A DNA stretch of 64,000 bases from Marinobacter nanhaiticus D15-8W (GCF_036511935.1 NZ_AP028878.1:1240001-1304000); one strand, 5' to 3'. Positions 1 through 9,405 are shown, counted from the stretch's first letter. Program-made: numbers and translations. Notes: generated by a model not told the origin, from the sequence alone.

Positions 1-1
1 C

Positions 2-853
2 GGCGAGGCCGCGAATCGCTGCCATGTGACCCAGCCGGCGTTATCGATGCGGCTGCGGCAATTGGAAGATGAATTGGGACTAACGTTAGTTTCCCGTGGG
101 CACCGGTTTGTAGGCTTTACCGAGGAGGGGGAGCGCATCCTGGCGTGGGCCAGGGCAGTGATGGCGGCACACGATGGGTTGCAGGCTGAGGCCTCGGTGT
201 GTCGCGGGCAACTCGTCGGTACGCTTCGCCTGGGTTTGGTTCCGCTTGCAGGCTTCGAGCCGATGCCGCTGCTGCAAACGTTCGCGCGCGAGCATGCAGA
301 TGTCCGCTTCGAACTGAAGTCGCTTAGCAGTGAGCAGATCCTGGCGGGTTTGGACAACAATAAGCTGGATGCAGGATTGGCCTACGTCGAAAGTCGCCAC
401 GAGCGAAAATACCAGTTGCTTGAGGTCGCCGAGACGGGGATGGGGGTGTTGTTCAATCGGAGCCGCTGGTCCTTTGCAGGGTCAAGCCTTGACTGGTCCG
501 CGCTGGAAAGCCTGCCGTTGGGTGTGTTGAGCAAGGGCATGCACTTCCGGCAGTCCCTCGACCATGGCTTGCGCAGCGCCGGTATCGAACTTAAGCCGTT
601 GGTGGAAACCGACTCGGTGGAAATCCTCGTTCAGTCCGTCCGTGCCGGTTTGTGCTGCGCCGTTATGCCTTTGGGTGGTGGCCTCGAACAACAGGACGAA
701 AGCCTGGCGTTACTGCCGATTACGAACAGCCACACGTTAGCCCCACTTTGTCTGGCAACCCGCCGTGGCGCACCGGTGTCGGCTCTGGCGGAAGCGTTGC
801 TCCAGTTCTTTCGCTCGCAAAATTCAAGTGAATCACGCCCGACCAATAAGTAG
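2..853 (+). CDS. LysR-family transcriptional regulator (5' end cut by window edge)
   Basis: The reading frame is open to the first base, so the true start lies outside the window. The GTG at 26 is inside the DNA-binding helix and is not the start. The visible N-terminus (…CHVTQPALSMRLRQLEDELG) is the second half of the LysR winged helix-turn-helix, with the typical TQPALS…LE…LG pattern. The remainder is the two-lobed periplasmic-binding-like effector domain. It lies 86 bp upstream of, and in the same direction as, a YdeP-type oxidoreductase, so it may regulate that gene. This is inferred from position only; the inducer is unknown. Confidence 0.9.
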   Translation, partial: GEAANRCHVTQPALSMRLRQLEDELGLTLVSRGHRFVGFTEEGERILAWARAVMAAHDGLQAEASVCRGQLVGTLRLGLVPLAGFEPMPLLQTFAREHADVRFELKSLSSEQILAGLDNNKLDAGLAYVESRHERKYQLLEVAETGMGVLFNRSRWSFAGSSLDWSALESLPLGVLSKGMHFRQSLDHGLRSAGIELKPLVETDSVEILVQSVRAGLCCAVMPLGGGLEQQDESLALLPITNSHTLAPLCLATRRGAPVSALAEALLQFFRSQNSSESRPTNK

Positions 854-939
854 ATCTTATCGAAGCATCTTTAATCTTGATTAGACGGTTATGAAGTCGA
901 GCCGTAACCTGTGGGCTATTTATCCAGCAGGTTTGGTTC

Positions 940-3291
940 ATGACGCACGAATCGCTTCCGGAAAAGCAGCAGAAGGCCCAATACGAACCCTATAAGGGGC
1001 CTGCGGCTGGTTGGGGCGCCCTGAAAAGTGTTGCGGCACATTGGCTCGATAGTAAGCAACCGATCAAGAACATCCGCGCGCTTCTAAAGACCAACCAGCA
1101 CGGTGGCTTTGACTGTCCGGGGTGTGCGTGGGGCGACGACCCGAAGGGCGGGCGCATCCAGTTCTGCGAGAACGGTGCCAAGGCGGTCAACTGGGAGGCT
1201 ACCAGGCGCGCGGTGGGGCGTGATTTCTTTGCCACGCACAGTGTCAGCGAATTGCTACAGCGTAGTGATCACTGGCTGGAATACCAGGGGCGACTGATCG
1301 AGCCGATGCGTTATGACCGGGCCACTGACCGCTATCGGCCTATTGGCTGGGACGACGCCTTTGCACTGATTGCGGATCATCTTCACCGCTTGGAGAGTCC
1401 TGGCCAGGCCGAGTTCTACACCTCGGGCCGTGCCAGCAATGAGGCTGCTTTTCTCTACCAGTTGTTCGTACGCGCCTTCGGTACCAACAACTTCCCCGAT
1501 TGCTCCAACATGTGCCATGAGGCCAGCGGCGTAGGTTTATCCCAGACCATCGGTACCGGCAAGGGTACGGTGACTTTTGATGATTTTGCCGAAGCCGACG
1601 CCATCTTTATCTTCGGTCAGAATCCGGGTACGAACCATCCACGCATGCTGGCCCCCCTGAGCGAGGCCGTCCGCCGTGGCGCCCACGTGGTCTGTTTCAA
1701 TCCGCTCAAGGAGCGGGGCCTGCAACGCTTCCAGGATCCCCAAGCCATCCACGACATGCTGAGCAACGGGGCCGAGTCGACGAACACCGCCTACTTCCGG
1801 CCGGCGCTCGGCGGCGATATGGCTGCGGTGCGGGGTATGGTTAAGTGCTTGATCCAATATGACGAACAGGCACGGATGAAATACGAAGCGCCCGTCCTGG
1901 ACTGGGCATTTATCGAACGTCATACCCAAGGGCTTGAGGATTACATCGCGCAGGTCAAGGCAACGCCCTGGTCCCAGATCGAAACTCAAAGCGGGCTGAC
2001 GCGGGTCGATATCGAGGTAGCGGCGGACATCTACCGCAAGTCGAGCAAGGTGATGCTCTGCTGGGCCATGGGAATCACCCAGCATCGTCATTCCGTCGCC
2101 ACGGTTCAGGAGTTGGTTAACCTGCAACTGCTTCGCGGCAACATCGGCCGACCCGGTGCCGGGCTGTGCCCGGTGCGTGGACATAGTAACGTCCAGGGCG
2201 ACCGCACCATGGGTATCGACGAAAAAGCGCCGTCCGGGTTGCTCGATGCGCTTGAGAAGGTTTTCGGTATCGCTGCCCCGCGTGGACGAGGGCATAACAC
2301 GGTGGAGGCCATCGACGCCATGGCCCGCGGTAACGCCAAAGTATTTATAGGACTCGGTGGCAACTTCGCCCAGGCGACGCCGGATTCCGAGCTGACCCAT
2401 CAGGCACTGACGAATTGTGACCTGACAGTGCAGATTTCCACCAAGCTGAATCGCAGCCATCTGGTGAAGGGCAAGGAGGCGCTGATCCTGCCTTGCCTGG
2501 GCCGTACGGACATCGATATGCAGGCGTCTGGCCCCCAGGCGGTGACGGTGGAAGATTCGTTCAGCATGATCCACGCTTCGTACGGTCAACTGCCGCCTGG
2601 CTCGAACCAGATGAAGTCCGAACCGGCGATCATCGCGGGTATCGCCAAGGCCGTATTGGGTAACCGGCCCATCGATTGGGATGCGGCGATCGCTGATTAC
2701 GGTGTAATTCGTGACTATATCGCGCGAACGATTCCGGGCTTCGAAAACTTCAACGAACGGCTCAAGCAGAATGGCGGCTTCTATCTGGGGAATGCGGCCC
2801 GGGATCGGCGCTGGAATACCTCGAGCGGCAAAGCCAGTTTCTCGGCCAATCCGTTGCCGGATGACCTGTTGCACGAGCGTATCAAGGCATCAGGTCAACA
2901 ACCGGATGTGATCCTGCAGACACTGCGTTCGCATGACCAATACAACACCACGATCTATGGCCTGAACGACCGATACCGTGGAGTCAGTGGCCAGCGTCGG
3001 GTGTTGTTCATGAATGGTGACGACATCAAGCGCCTGGGCTTTGCAGCGGGGGAATGGGTCGATATCACCTCACTTTGGGAGGATGGCCGACAGCGTCGGG
3101 TGGCCGGTTTCAAATTGCTGGCCTACGATGTGCCGGCGGGGCAGGCGGCTGCCTATTACCCGGAGACCAACCCGCTTGTGCCGCTGGAAAGTCGTGGTAC
3201 GGGCAGTAACACGCCGACCTCGAAGTTTATTGCGATCAAGTTGGCGAAGAGCGAGAGGCAGGACAGGGATCGTGTCCTCTATGCAGGGTAG
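940..3291 (+). CDS. FdhF/YdeP-family molybdopterin oxidoreductase
   Basis: The 783-residue product matches the FdhF/YdeP branch of the molybdopterin (bis-MGD) oxidoreductases in length and order: an N-terminal segment with CPGCAW, a central Mo-cofactor domain and a C-terminal dinucleotide-binding domain. The DCSNMCHEASG motif near residues 187-197 lies where formate dehydrogenases carry their Sec/Cys metal ligand, and here Cys188 and Cys192 are present. No Tat signal is visible, so it is probably cytoplasmic. E. coli YdeP has been linked to acid resistance, but the substrate of the family is not firmly known; formate is only a guess. The LysR gene upstream is co-directional, and a strong palindromic terminator follows the stop. 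Confidence 0.9.
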   Translation: MTHESLPEKQQKAQYEPYKGPAAGWGALKSVAAHWLDSKQPIKNIRALLKTNQHGGFDCPGCAWGDDPKGGRIQFCENGAKAVNWEATRRAVGRDFFATHSVSELLQRSDHWLEYQGRLIEPMRYDRATDRYRPIGWDDAFALIADHLHRLESPGQAEFYTSGRASNEAAFLYQLFVRAFGTNNFPDCSNMCHEASGVGLSQTIGTGKGTVTFDDFAEADAIFIFGQNPGTNHPRMLAPLSEAVRRGAHVVCFNPLKERGLQRFQDPQAIHDMLSNGAESTNTAYFRPALGGDMAAVRGMVKCLIQYDEQARMKYEAPVLDWAFIERHTQGLEDYIAQVKATPWSQIETQSGLTRVDIEVAADIYRKSSKVMLCWAMGITQHRHSVATVQELVNLQLLRGNIGRPGAGLCPVRGHSNVQGDRTMGIDEKAPSGLLDALEKVFGIAAPRGRGHNTVEAIDAMARGNAKVFIGLGGNFAQATPDSELTHQALTNCDLTVQISTKLNRSHLVKGKEALILPCLGRTDIDMQASGPQAVTVEDSFSMIHASYGQLPPGSNQMKSEPAIIAGIAKAVLGNRPIDWDAAIADYGVIRDYIARTIPGFENFNERLKQNGGFYLGNAARDRRWNTSSGKASFSANPLPDDLLHERIKASGQQPDVILQTLRSHDQYNTTIYGLNDRYRGVSGQRRVLFMNGDDIKRLGFAAGEWVDITSLWEDGRQRRVAGFKLLAYDVPAGQAAAYYPETNPLVPLESRGTGSNTPTSKFIAIKLAKSERQDRDRVLYAG

Positions 3292-3315
3292 GGAGTTGCC
3301 CGGTTCAGGCAATAA

Positions 3316-3341
3316 AAAACCGGGGCCGCGGCCCCGGTTTT
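3316..3341. terminator. Bidirectional intrinsic terminator
   Basis: A 26-bp perfect palindrome (AAAACCGGGGCC and its complement) is flanked by A and T runs. It lies between the convergent ydeP-like and phoX-like genes and can end transcription from both sides. Confidence 0.85.
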
Positions 3342-3363
3342 CATTCCTGAAACCCGTCGGTCA

Positions 3364-5520
3364 TCAAACCCCGACCTGGCCTCCATCGTCTTTCCAGATC
3401 ACTACCGTGGATGCACGCGGACGCACCGAGCCGGCGGTCTCGACCGTCGCATCTTTCACGGATGGCCAGTTGCCCGGGTGCTGGACGTTGACGAAGATCG
3501 CGGTCTTGTCAGCGTTGGCAAAAACACCCGTAATTTCGCAGCCGTTCGGCCCCACCAGGAAGCGTTTCAGGTTGCTTTGGTCGCGACCGTCCACGATGGA
3601 TGGACTATTGCTCTCGCCAGCTACGGAAGAGGGCACCACGGCCAACATCTGGTCGTTGGTGTAGTCGGTCACGTTACTGTATCCGTTATCGGTCTGGATC
3701 CAGAGGATACCTTGCTCACCGTCCCGCTGGTCGTACCACAGGCCGTCCGGGCTGGCGAACTGGTTCATGTCGGTCAGGCCTGACAGGTTGTCGGTATCGG
3801 AGGCGGCGGCACCGAAGACAAACACTTCCCATTCGAATTCCGTGGCGCCCGGAGAGGCTTCCAGCCAACGGACGACCTGACCACCATTGTTGCTGGCACG
3901 GGGGTTCGGCCCGTTGGTAGGCGCTGTCGAAAAGCCGACGCCCGCCTCTTCTATGGCAGATCCACCGTTGGTGTAGGTAGCAGCGGTATTCTCCTCGGTG
4001 CGCTTCGAGTTGTTGGTCAGGGTCATATAGACCATTCCGGATGCCGGATCGACCGAAGCCCATTCCGGGCGGTCCATGGGGGTGCCGCCCATGATATCGG
4101 CAGCGTCACAGGTATGGATGATGATACCGGCAAGATCGTCAGCCCCCAGACCCAACTCTGCAGCCAGCGTGCTGCCGCCGGGTGTCTGCGCATCCGGGGT
4201 CAACGCAATCCACTCGCCAGTGCCGTTGTCGTTGAACTTGGCGACGTAGAGGGTGCCTTCATCGAGGTAGCTGTTGCCGACGTCGAGGCGATCGTATGAG
4301 CTGCCAACCTTGCTTTCATCGGAGGCGCTCCACATCTTCGCCGAGACGAACTTGTAGATGTATTCGTTGCGGGAGTCGTGGCCGGAGTAGAACACAACGG
4401 GTTCACCCTCGACCAGTTTGCCCAGCCAGCAGCCTTCATGACGGAAACGGCCCAGGTGCGTGCGTTTGACGGCGGTGCCGGTGTAAGGGTCGATCTCGAC
4501 TACGTAGCCGAAGGTGCGAGGCTCGTTACGGTAGTCGTCGCTTGGGCCAGTGCCTGTCGGCGTCGCATTGAAACGGCCGAATTCGTCGTTCACTTCCGAA
4601 CCATCGCCGGCGGCCGTTTCCCAGTAGTAGCGGCCATGTCCTGTCTCAATGCCAAGACGGTCGTCGTCCTTCTCACGGCCAGAATCCTTAATGAAGTAGC
4701 CTGGCCAGTTTTCTTCGCAGGTCAGGTAAGTACCCCACGGGGTGTAACCCATCGCGCAGTTGTTGTTCGTACCTCGGGTCATGGTACCTGAAGGCGAGTA
4801 GGGGGTTATGACGTAGTCGCTGCCCGCAACGGGTCCTGATAGTCGCATGGGTGTCGAAGAGGTGATGCGGCGGTTGTAGGACGAGTTCTTGACATGACTC
4901 CAACTGCCATCCGACTGCTTCTGGATGCGCACCAGGGTAATACCGTGGGCATTGATCTCGGTGCGTACTTCGTCCGCCGGGCGCGGCGCGGCTGTCGGGC
5001 CATTTTGCGGCGCCCAAAGTGCTCCCTGGTCAATGTACTCATTGTTCAGGGCCAGGATGAAATCGTTGGAGGCGGTGTCTTCAGATAGCGGGAAGAAGTA
5101 CATGCCGTCGTGATGCATACCGACGCTATTTTCCTGGATGGTCGGCGTAAAGGCGAGGTTCTCGCTCCATTCCGGGGCGAGATCGTTCAGCGGTGTACCC
5201 CAGGGGATCAGAACCTGGGCGCTGTAGCCTGGCGGTACCACGATAGCGTCGGTCTTGGAGCCTGCGATGGATTCGAAGCCGAGGGTAATCGGCGTCGGCT
5301 CAGGCGTCGGGTTGCCGCCACCCGTGCCCGTGTCGTTGTCGTCATCATCGTCGCTACAGCCGGCAAGGCTGACGCCGAAACCCGCAAACATCGACAGCGC
5401 TGCGACGTTCAGGCTGCCGCGCATCATCGAGCGACGGCTAAGACGGCGCTCCATAACCGAAGTGAACGGCTCGTTGCCGCTTTTGTTGTACAACTCGTGG
5501 CTTTCGATTTCTTTACTCAT
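3364..5520 (-). CDS. PhoX-family (DUF839) Tat-exported lipoprotein, probable alkaline phosphatase
   Basis: The product is 718 residues. The N-terminus carries a twin-arginine motif (SRRSMMRG, residues 28-35), a hydrophobic stretch and a lipobox-like SLAGC ending at Cys55, followed by an Asp/Thr/Gly-rich linker. It is therefore predicted to be Tat-exported and lipidated. The body is the DUF839/PhoX beta-propeller, with features such as GMHHDGMYFFP, NNCAMGYTPWGTYLTCEEN and an HEGCWLGKL region. PhoX enzymes are Ca/Fe-dependent phosphomonoesterases used for phosphate acquisition. DUF839 also contains proteins with no demonstrated phosphatase activity, so the enzyme call is family-level. No Pho box was identified upstream. 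Confidence 0.85.
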   Translation of the reverse strand: MSKEIESHELYNKSGNEPFTSVMERRLSRRSMMRGSLNVAALSMFAGFGVSLAGCSDDDDDNDTGTGGGNPTPEPTPITLGFESIAGSKTDAIVVPPGYSAQVLIPWGTPLNDLAPEWSENLAFTPTIQENSVGMHHDGMYFFPLSEDTASNDFILALNNEYIDQGALWAPQNGPTAAPRPADEVRTEINAHGITLVRIQKQSDGSWSHVKNSSYNRRITSSTPMRLSGPVAGSDYVITPYSPSGTMTRGTNNNCAMGYTPWGTYLTCEENWPGYFIKDSGREKDDDRLGIETGHGRYYWETAAGDGSEVNDEFGRFNATPTGTGPSDDYRNEPRTFGYVVEIDPYTGTAVKRTHLGRFRHEGCWLGKLVEGEPVVFYSGHDSRNEYIYKFVSAKMWSASDESKVGSSYDRLDVGNSYLDEGTLYVAKFNDNGTGEWIALTPDAQTPGGSTLAAELGLGADDLAGIIIHTCDAADIMGGTPMDRPEWASVDPASGMVYMTLTNNSKRTEENTAATYTNGGSAIEEAGVGFSTAPTNGPNPRASNNGGQVVRWLEASPGATEFEWEVFVFGAAASDTDNLSGLTDMNQFASPDGLWYDQRDGEQGILWIQTDNGYSNVTDYTNDQMLAVVPSSVAGESNSPSIVDGRDQSNLKRFLVGPNGCEITGVFANADKTAIFVNVQHPGNWPSVKDATVETAGSVRPRASTVVIWKDDGGQVGV

Positions 5521-5723
5521 ACCGCTACTTCCCTCTCATCATTATTCGTCCAGGCTATAGTCGAGCCCCGCTTTAACGGGATTTAGCCTAAGAGGGAAAA
5601 ATGACAGCGGGATGACCAAAAAAAGACAGCGCGATGAACGGAAAAAAACAACGTGCCCAGGCCACTAGCTCGGGTGGTAGTTTGGTTGACGTAGGTCATC
5701 CTGCGCCGAACCAGGTATGGAGG

Positions 5724-6728
5724 CTACAAGTTATCGAGTTGCAGATGTTTGATGTGCTCAAGTTCATAGGGACGGAAATGTCGCTTCAACAGCGCCTGTA
5801 CCTGCGCCCGTTTCTCACTCTTGGGAAGGGCGGCCTCGACGATAAGCCGCTTTTCAACCTGGAACCGGTCGCGGCGTTGGGGCCAGTCAGCAACGCCAAT
5901 GGAGGCCTCCTGCAATGCTTCGCCCAGCTTTTGTGCTTCGTCCAGTTTTTGCGCCTGAGTTAGGTCCGTGTTGGTTTGAAGCCGGAGCGCCTGGGTCATA
6001 TAGGCGAACTGGGCATCGGCGGTCCTGAATAACTGGTCCGCCACCTCTTCTCCCATATGCATGGTCTGTAGTTGGCGCAACTCCCGATAAAGCTGTTCGC
6101 CGGAGAGCCTGTTGGCCGAGCCTTCTTTCGGCCTATGGGTCGCCATCAATTGCGATTGGGCCGCCAGGTAATTGTAATAGTCGGTGGCTACCTTGGCCGC
6201 TTTTTGGCCGGTTTCTCCGGGCAGCCCGGCCTGGATCAGCTCTCGCAGGTTCTGCAGATCCTGCTCCGATAGTGTCTTGGCGCCGTTCAGGAACAGCCGG
6301 TCCAGTGCCAGTAGTGTATCGTTGCCTAGGGCTAGGTTGTCGGACTCATCGAGGTTCATGGTCCGTGCGACGGCGTAGACTTCGTCGACGGTGAAGGGAA
6401 TTTCGTCTGCTTGCCCAGAAGCCGGGCTTTTCGCCGCGGCCTCTTTCGTGTGGATGTGATCGGTGCTGCCGGCGCTCGGCTCTGTTTTAGGAGCGATCGA
6501 CCCTGTTTTGGACGCGATTGACCCTGTTTCGGAAAAAATCGCCTCGGGGTCTGGCGAACGGGTAACCCTGTCGTTCGTGCGAAACACTTTTTCGTAAGGC
6601 CTGGAGAATGGCTCCGAGAGTCCATAGTAAAGCGCGACCACTAACGCTGGCAGGGCAAGGCTGCTGGCGATGAGCCAGCGGGCTCGCCTACGTTTCGAAG
6701 TCCTGCGATGGTGTTTCGGGTCTTTCAT
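5724..6728 (-). CDS. Lipase secretion chaperone (Lif/LipB-type foldase), divergent
   Basis: The 334-residue product has a basic N-terminus and one membrane anchor (about residues 18-36). A Ser/Thr/Lys-rich linker with a repeated TGSIA(S/P)KT follows, then a long helical domain. This is the layout of the steric lipase foldases, which are membrane-anchored and act in the periplasm on type II-secreted lipases. Foldase-like features include MNLDESDNLAL, a QTMHMGEEVADQLF segment and a C-terminal QVEKRLIVEAALP segment. The hallmark RxxFDYxLSALGE motif is degenerate (LDRLFLNGAKTLSEQ). It overlaps the AraC gene by 4 bp (ATGA), so the two are co-transcribed. No classical lipase gene is in the window; the nearest secreted hydrolase is the PETase-like enzyme upstream. 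Confidence 0.75.
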   Translation of the reverse strand: MKDPKHHRRTSKRRRARWLIASSLALPALVVALYYGLSEPFSRPYEKVFRTNDRVTRSPDPEAIFSETGSIASKTGSIAPKTEPSAGSTDHIHTKEAAAKSPASGQADEIPFTVDEVYAVARTMNLDESDNLALGNDTLLALDRLFLNGAKTLSEQDLQNLRELIQAGLPGETGQKAAKVATDYYNYLAAQSQLMATHRPKEGSANRLSGEQLYRELRQLQTMHMGEEVADQLFRTADAQFAYMTQALRLQTNTDLTQAQKLDEAQKLGEALQEASIGVADWPQRRDRFQVEKRLIVEAALPKSEKRAQVQALLKRHFRPYELEHIKHLQLDNL

Positions 6729-7642
6729 ACCGCGACCTGCCTACCCAGCAACGGTGCAACCAGTTCAAACGCGGACTCATCGATCAGTGGTCGCAGGAAC
6801 GGGGGTTGGAGGAACATTGCCGAGGGAGTCAGTCCATTGATCGATCGGTAACACCTGGAGAGATGCGCCGAATTTGAAAAGCCCGCGTACATGGCCGCAT
6901 CGGTCATCGAGTGTCCCAGGGCCATCAGGATCGTGCCGATGAAAACGCGGTAGCGGACCCGGTACTGGGTGATGGGCAGGCCGACCTGCTGCTTGAACAG
7001 CTTTTCCAGCCGGGAGCCAGACAGGTGAACGCCCTGTGCCATTTCGTCCAGGCTCCAGGGCGTCCGCAGGGACTCTCGTATTCTCTGGGCCGTTCGTACG
7101 ATGCGCGGGTCGAAGTCCTGCAGCACGGCGTTGCGAAGGGAGCGGGGCAGCAGCAGGTTACGCAGTCGCTGGCGTGCTGCCGGGGCTGAAACATCAGGGG
7201 CGTTGCGGATTCGTAGCGCTTCCCGAATGAGGGCATCTTCGTCCGGGTGCTCGTAGAAAACGCCGGGGGTAGCTTCACGCATGAGGCTGCCCAGTACGGC
7301 GTAGTCCTGCGAGAGGGGGGGCAGGAAGAAGATGGCGACCACCGCCTGTCGCGTATCCAGGACTGTATGGTCGAGCCACACACCGGAGGGCGTCAGGCAG
7401 CTTCGGGTCTGGATGGGTTGGCTATTCCGTCCCCGCACGGTAAACGTGCCGTTGAGGCACAGGGTCAGCCGCTCCTGCGTTGTGCGATGAGGTTGCTGCC
7501 GGGCATAGCCGGTGCCCAGGAAAACCACCTCGCGATTCCAGAGACAAAGTTTGGGTGTCCGGAGGCATATCGGTGCACGGTTTTTATTGTCGGTCATGCT
7601 CAACCCCGTCATGGCGGCCGGAACCATCAATACCAGGTCCAC
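6725..7642 (-). CDS. AraC-family transcriptional regulator
   Basis: The product is up to 305 residues. The C-terminal ~100 residues hold two helix-turn-helix units (WSLDEMAQGVHLSGSRLEKLF and MTDAAMYAGFSNSAHLSRCYR) typical of AraC/XylS proteins. The N-terminal part is a putative sensing domain with no recognised ligand. The frame opens with GTG at 7642; a more internal ATG at 7597 (MTDNKN) is an equally good start. It lies between the polyester hydrolase and foldase genes, all on the minus strand, and overlaps the foldase start by 4 bp. Control of the hydrolase or foldase is inferred from this arrangement. Confidence 0.85.
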   Translation of the reverse strand: MDLVLMVPAAMTGLSMTDNKNRAPICLRTPKLCLWNREVVFLGTGYARQQPHRTTQERLTLCLNGTFTVRGRNSQPIQTRSCLTPSGVWLDHTVLDTRQAVVAIFFLPPLSQDYAVLGSLMREATPGVFYEHPDEDALIREALRIRNAPDVSAPAARQRLRNLLLPRSLRNAVLQDFDPRIVRTAQRIRESLRTPWSLDEMAQGVHLSGSRLEKLFKQQVGLPITQYRVRYRVFIGTILMALGHSMTDAAMYAGFSNSAHLSRCYRSINGLTPSAMFLQPPFLRPLIDESAFELVAPLLGRQVAV

Positions 7643-7653
7643 AACCTGAAACA

Positions 7654-7674
7654 GCCGGGCCTGGTTGGCCCGGC
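7654..7674 (-). terminator. Hairpin downstream of the PETase-like gene
   Basis: A perfect 8-bp GC-rich stem (GCCGGGCC/GGCCCGGC) with a 5-nt loop lies 63 bp beyond the minus-strand hydrolase stop. The T-run is weak, so termination may be partial and allow read-through into the AraC gene. Confidence 0.45.
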
Positions 7675-7736
7675 AATAGGATCATCATACTCCTCGAAGT
7701 CGGTCTCCCTGAGCTTGGGAGCGTACCGAGCCGCCC

Positions 7737-8624
7737 TTAGTAGGGGCAGGTCCCACGATACTCCGAAATCCGGTATTGGGACTCGTGGTTGGGGCCGCAC
7801 AGGAACTGCCCATAGCGCGCGTCCTGGTCGATGTGCAGCTTCATCCAGGACACGCCGTACTTACTCAGAACGGCATCGTTGGCGTTGTCACCATTGGCGC
7901 AGAAGTGATTGCCATTGTTGATCTCGAAGAACGCCTTGTCAGTGCTGGCCGGAATATCGTAGTAGAACGGCGACGCATGGACACCGACCGGTGCGACTGT
8001 GTCGTTCTCGCACGCGAAGATCAGGGTGGGTGTCTCGATGTCGTCGAAATCATTGAAGCTAGAGTTCCACGGCGCCAGTGGAATTGCCGCGCTCAGGCGA
8101 TCGCCGGACGCCAGTTGAAGTGTGCCGCCGCCGCCCATGGACCAGCCCACGGCACCAAGACGGTCGCCGTCGACCATCCCGCTGATCGCACTGAACGACG
8201 AATCGCTGCGGTCGACCAGGTAATCGAGTGCGGCGTCGATCTGGTCACGCCGGGACCCCGGCTGGTCGTAGATAGTGTTGGTATCGATGGTCATCACCAC
8301 AAAGCCGTGGGACGCCAAACGCTCGCCCCACCATTCGATGGAGGACTCGTAAGACAGGTAACCGGGGATAACGACAATGCCGCCCATTTGCCCGGTGGTA
8401 TTGGTCGGGTAGTGGATGGTGCCGCCGCCAAAGCCAAGGGCCAACGATGAGACGTTTATGGTGTCGACGTTATAAGGGCCTTCGGCCTCGACGTAGGCCT
8501 CGGTAGGGTCAGGACCGCGGGTCTCGGCGACCGCGGTGTTAACTGTCAGGCCGCCTGCGCATAACAGCGCGGCGGAGGTCAGGGTGAGCGGTAGTTTTTG
8601 CAGTTTGTTCATTGATAAGGGCAT
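7737..8624 (-). CDS. Secreted PETase-like polyester hydrolase (cutinase/dienelactone hydrolase fold, type II)
   Basis: The product is 295 residues. A better start may be Met5 (8612), which gives a clean Sec signal peptide ending near AVA|ET. Serine hydrolase features are Ser162 in GWSMGGGG, Asp208 in [10 protein letters not shown] and His240 in NNGNHFC. Oxyanion-hole residues are Tyr89 and Met163. Trp161 before the nucleophile and the Cys205/Cys242 pair, which would form the extra active-site disulfide, are marks of type II PET hydrolases, as is the extended loop at about 243-256. A second disulfide is Cys276/Cys293. His216 and Phe220 replace the Ser/Ile pair of Ideonella PETase, and Phe241 replaces Ser238. 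This is the pattern of cutinases and of Pseudomonas-type PE-H. Activity on polyesters is predicted; PET is untested. Confidence 0.9.
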   Translation of the reverse strand: MPLSMNKLQKLPLTLTSAALLCAGGLTVNTAVAETRGPDPTEAYVEAEGPYNVDTINVSSLALGFGGGTIHYPTNTTGQMGGIVVIPGYLSYESSIEWWGERLASHGFVVMTIDTNTIYDQPGSRRDQIDAALDYLVDRSDSSFSAISGMVDGDRLGAVGWSMGGGGTLQLASGDRLSAAIPLAPWNSSFNDFDDIETPTLIFACENDTVAPVGVHASPFYYDIPASTDKAFFEINNGNHFCANGDNANDAVLSKYGVSWMKLHIDQDARYGQFLCGPNHESQYRISEYRGTCPY

Positions 8625-8935
8625 GGTCGATCGCTCGCAGTCGTGTTGAATTTGTTGTCACTGGATAACAATCATCCATGCAGACCCTAGTTCATGTCCG
8701 ACGGTATGGCTTTCACGATTTGGCACTCATCTGTGCAAAACATCACACCAGGTGCCGCAATGCAGCTAGATGGGATATTGGTGTCACGTCGGAGCACCAT
8801 GTTGGATGCGTAGAGTTAACGCGTTCTTCGATGTGGAACACGGCCGGCGAGGTGGTTATCCCAAGGCAGGTGTCATTGGGGGGAGCGAGTGGGAAGAGCG
8901 CAGTGCGGGGGCGGTCCCATTGAGGATTGAAGGAA
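8625..8935. other. Intergenic region upstream of the PETase-like gene
   Basis: No convincing gene is seen here. It should contain the promoter of the minus-strand hydrolase. The short open frames on the plus strand show no recognisable protein character. Confidence 0.4.
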
Positions 8936-8958
8936 GCCCGGCTTGAGGCAAGCCGGGC
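8936..8958 (-). terminator. Hairpin terminator downstream of the DUF2267 gene
   Basis: A perfect 9-bp stem (GCCCGGCTT/AAGCCGGGC) with a 5-nt loop lies 16 bp beyond the stop of the minus-strand DUF2267 gene. A short TTCCTT tract follows on that strand. Confidence 0.6.
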
Positions 8959-8973
8959 GGGGTGACCTGGCGC

Positions 8974-9405
8974 TTAGTTGGGCCAGAGGTCCCACATTTC
9001 CTTGGGATGCATTTCCTTGATCTTCTTCACCTCGCCGGCATCAATATGCCGGACGATGACCCTGAGTACCGCTTTCAGGGTTTCCTCTGCATCAACGCCT
9101 GGTTGTTGATTGGTGTTGATCTTGTCATCGATGGCCTGGAGATACTCGTCCCGGTCGCGCCATGTCTGCGGGCTATCCGCCGGGTGCCACCCTTCAAAGA
9201 ATACGCCCCGGGCGATGATCGGCAGCTGGGCTGCGAAGTGGGCGGCCTCATCGGTGGTGATACGGTCGCGAATCGTCTGGAGTACGGCGCGTAGACGGCT
9301 CCAGGCTTCGTCCTGGCCAATGCCGCCCAGCTCTTCTGACGTATCCTTGAGCCAGTTATTAATGACTGCCACGTTGCGTTCTACAGTGTCGATACTCCCT
9401 TGCAT
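8974..9405 (-). CDS. DUF2267 domain protein
   Basis: The 143-residue soluble protein is largely helical and carries a DUF2267 pattern: LRAVLQTIRDRIT, AAHFAAQLPIIARGVFFEGW and a second helical half with LKAVLRVIVRHI. The family is widespread, often associated with stress or hypoxia responses, and has no established biochemical function. There is no signal peptide. It stands alone with its own terminator. Confidence 0.8.
   Translation of the reverse strand: MQGSIDTVERNVAVINNWLKDTSEELGGIGQDEAWSRLRAVLQTIRDRITTDEAAHFAAQLPIIARGVFFEGWHPADSPQTWRDRDEYLQAIDDKINTNQQPGVDAEETLKAVLRVIVRHIDAGEVKKIKEMHPKEMWDLWPN

Noticed and set aside
1537..2874. A 445-residue open frame on the minus strand
   Set aside because: It is antisense to the conserved ydeP-like gene, has no recognisable domain and is Arg/His-rich, as is usual for shadow frames in GC-rich DNA.
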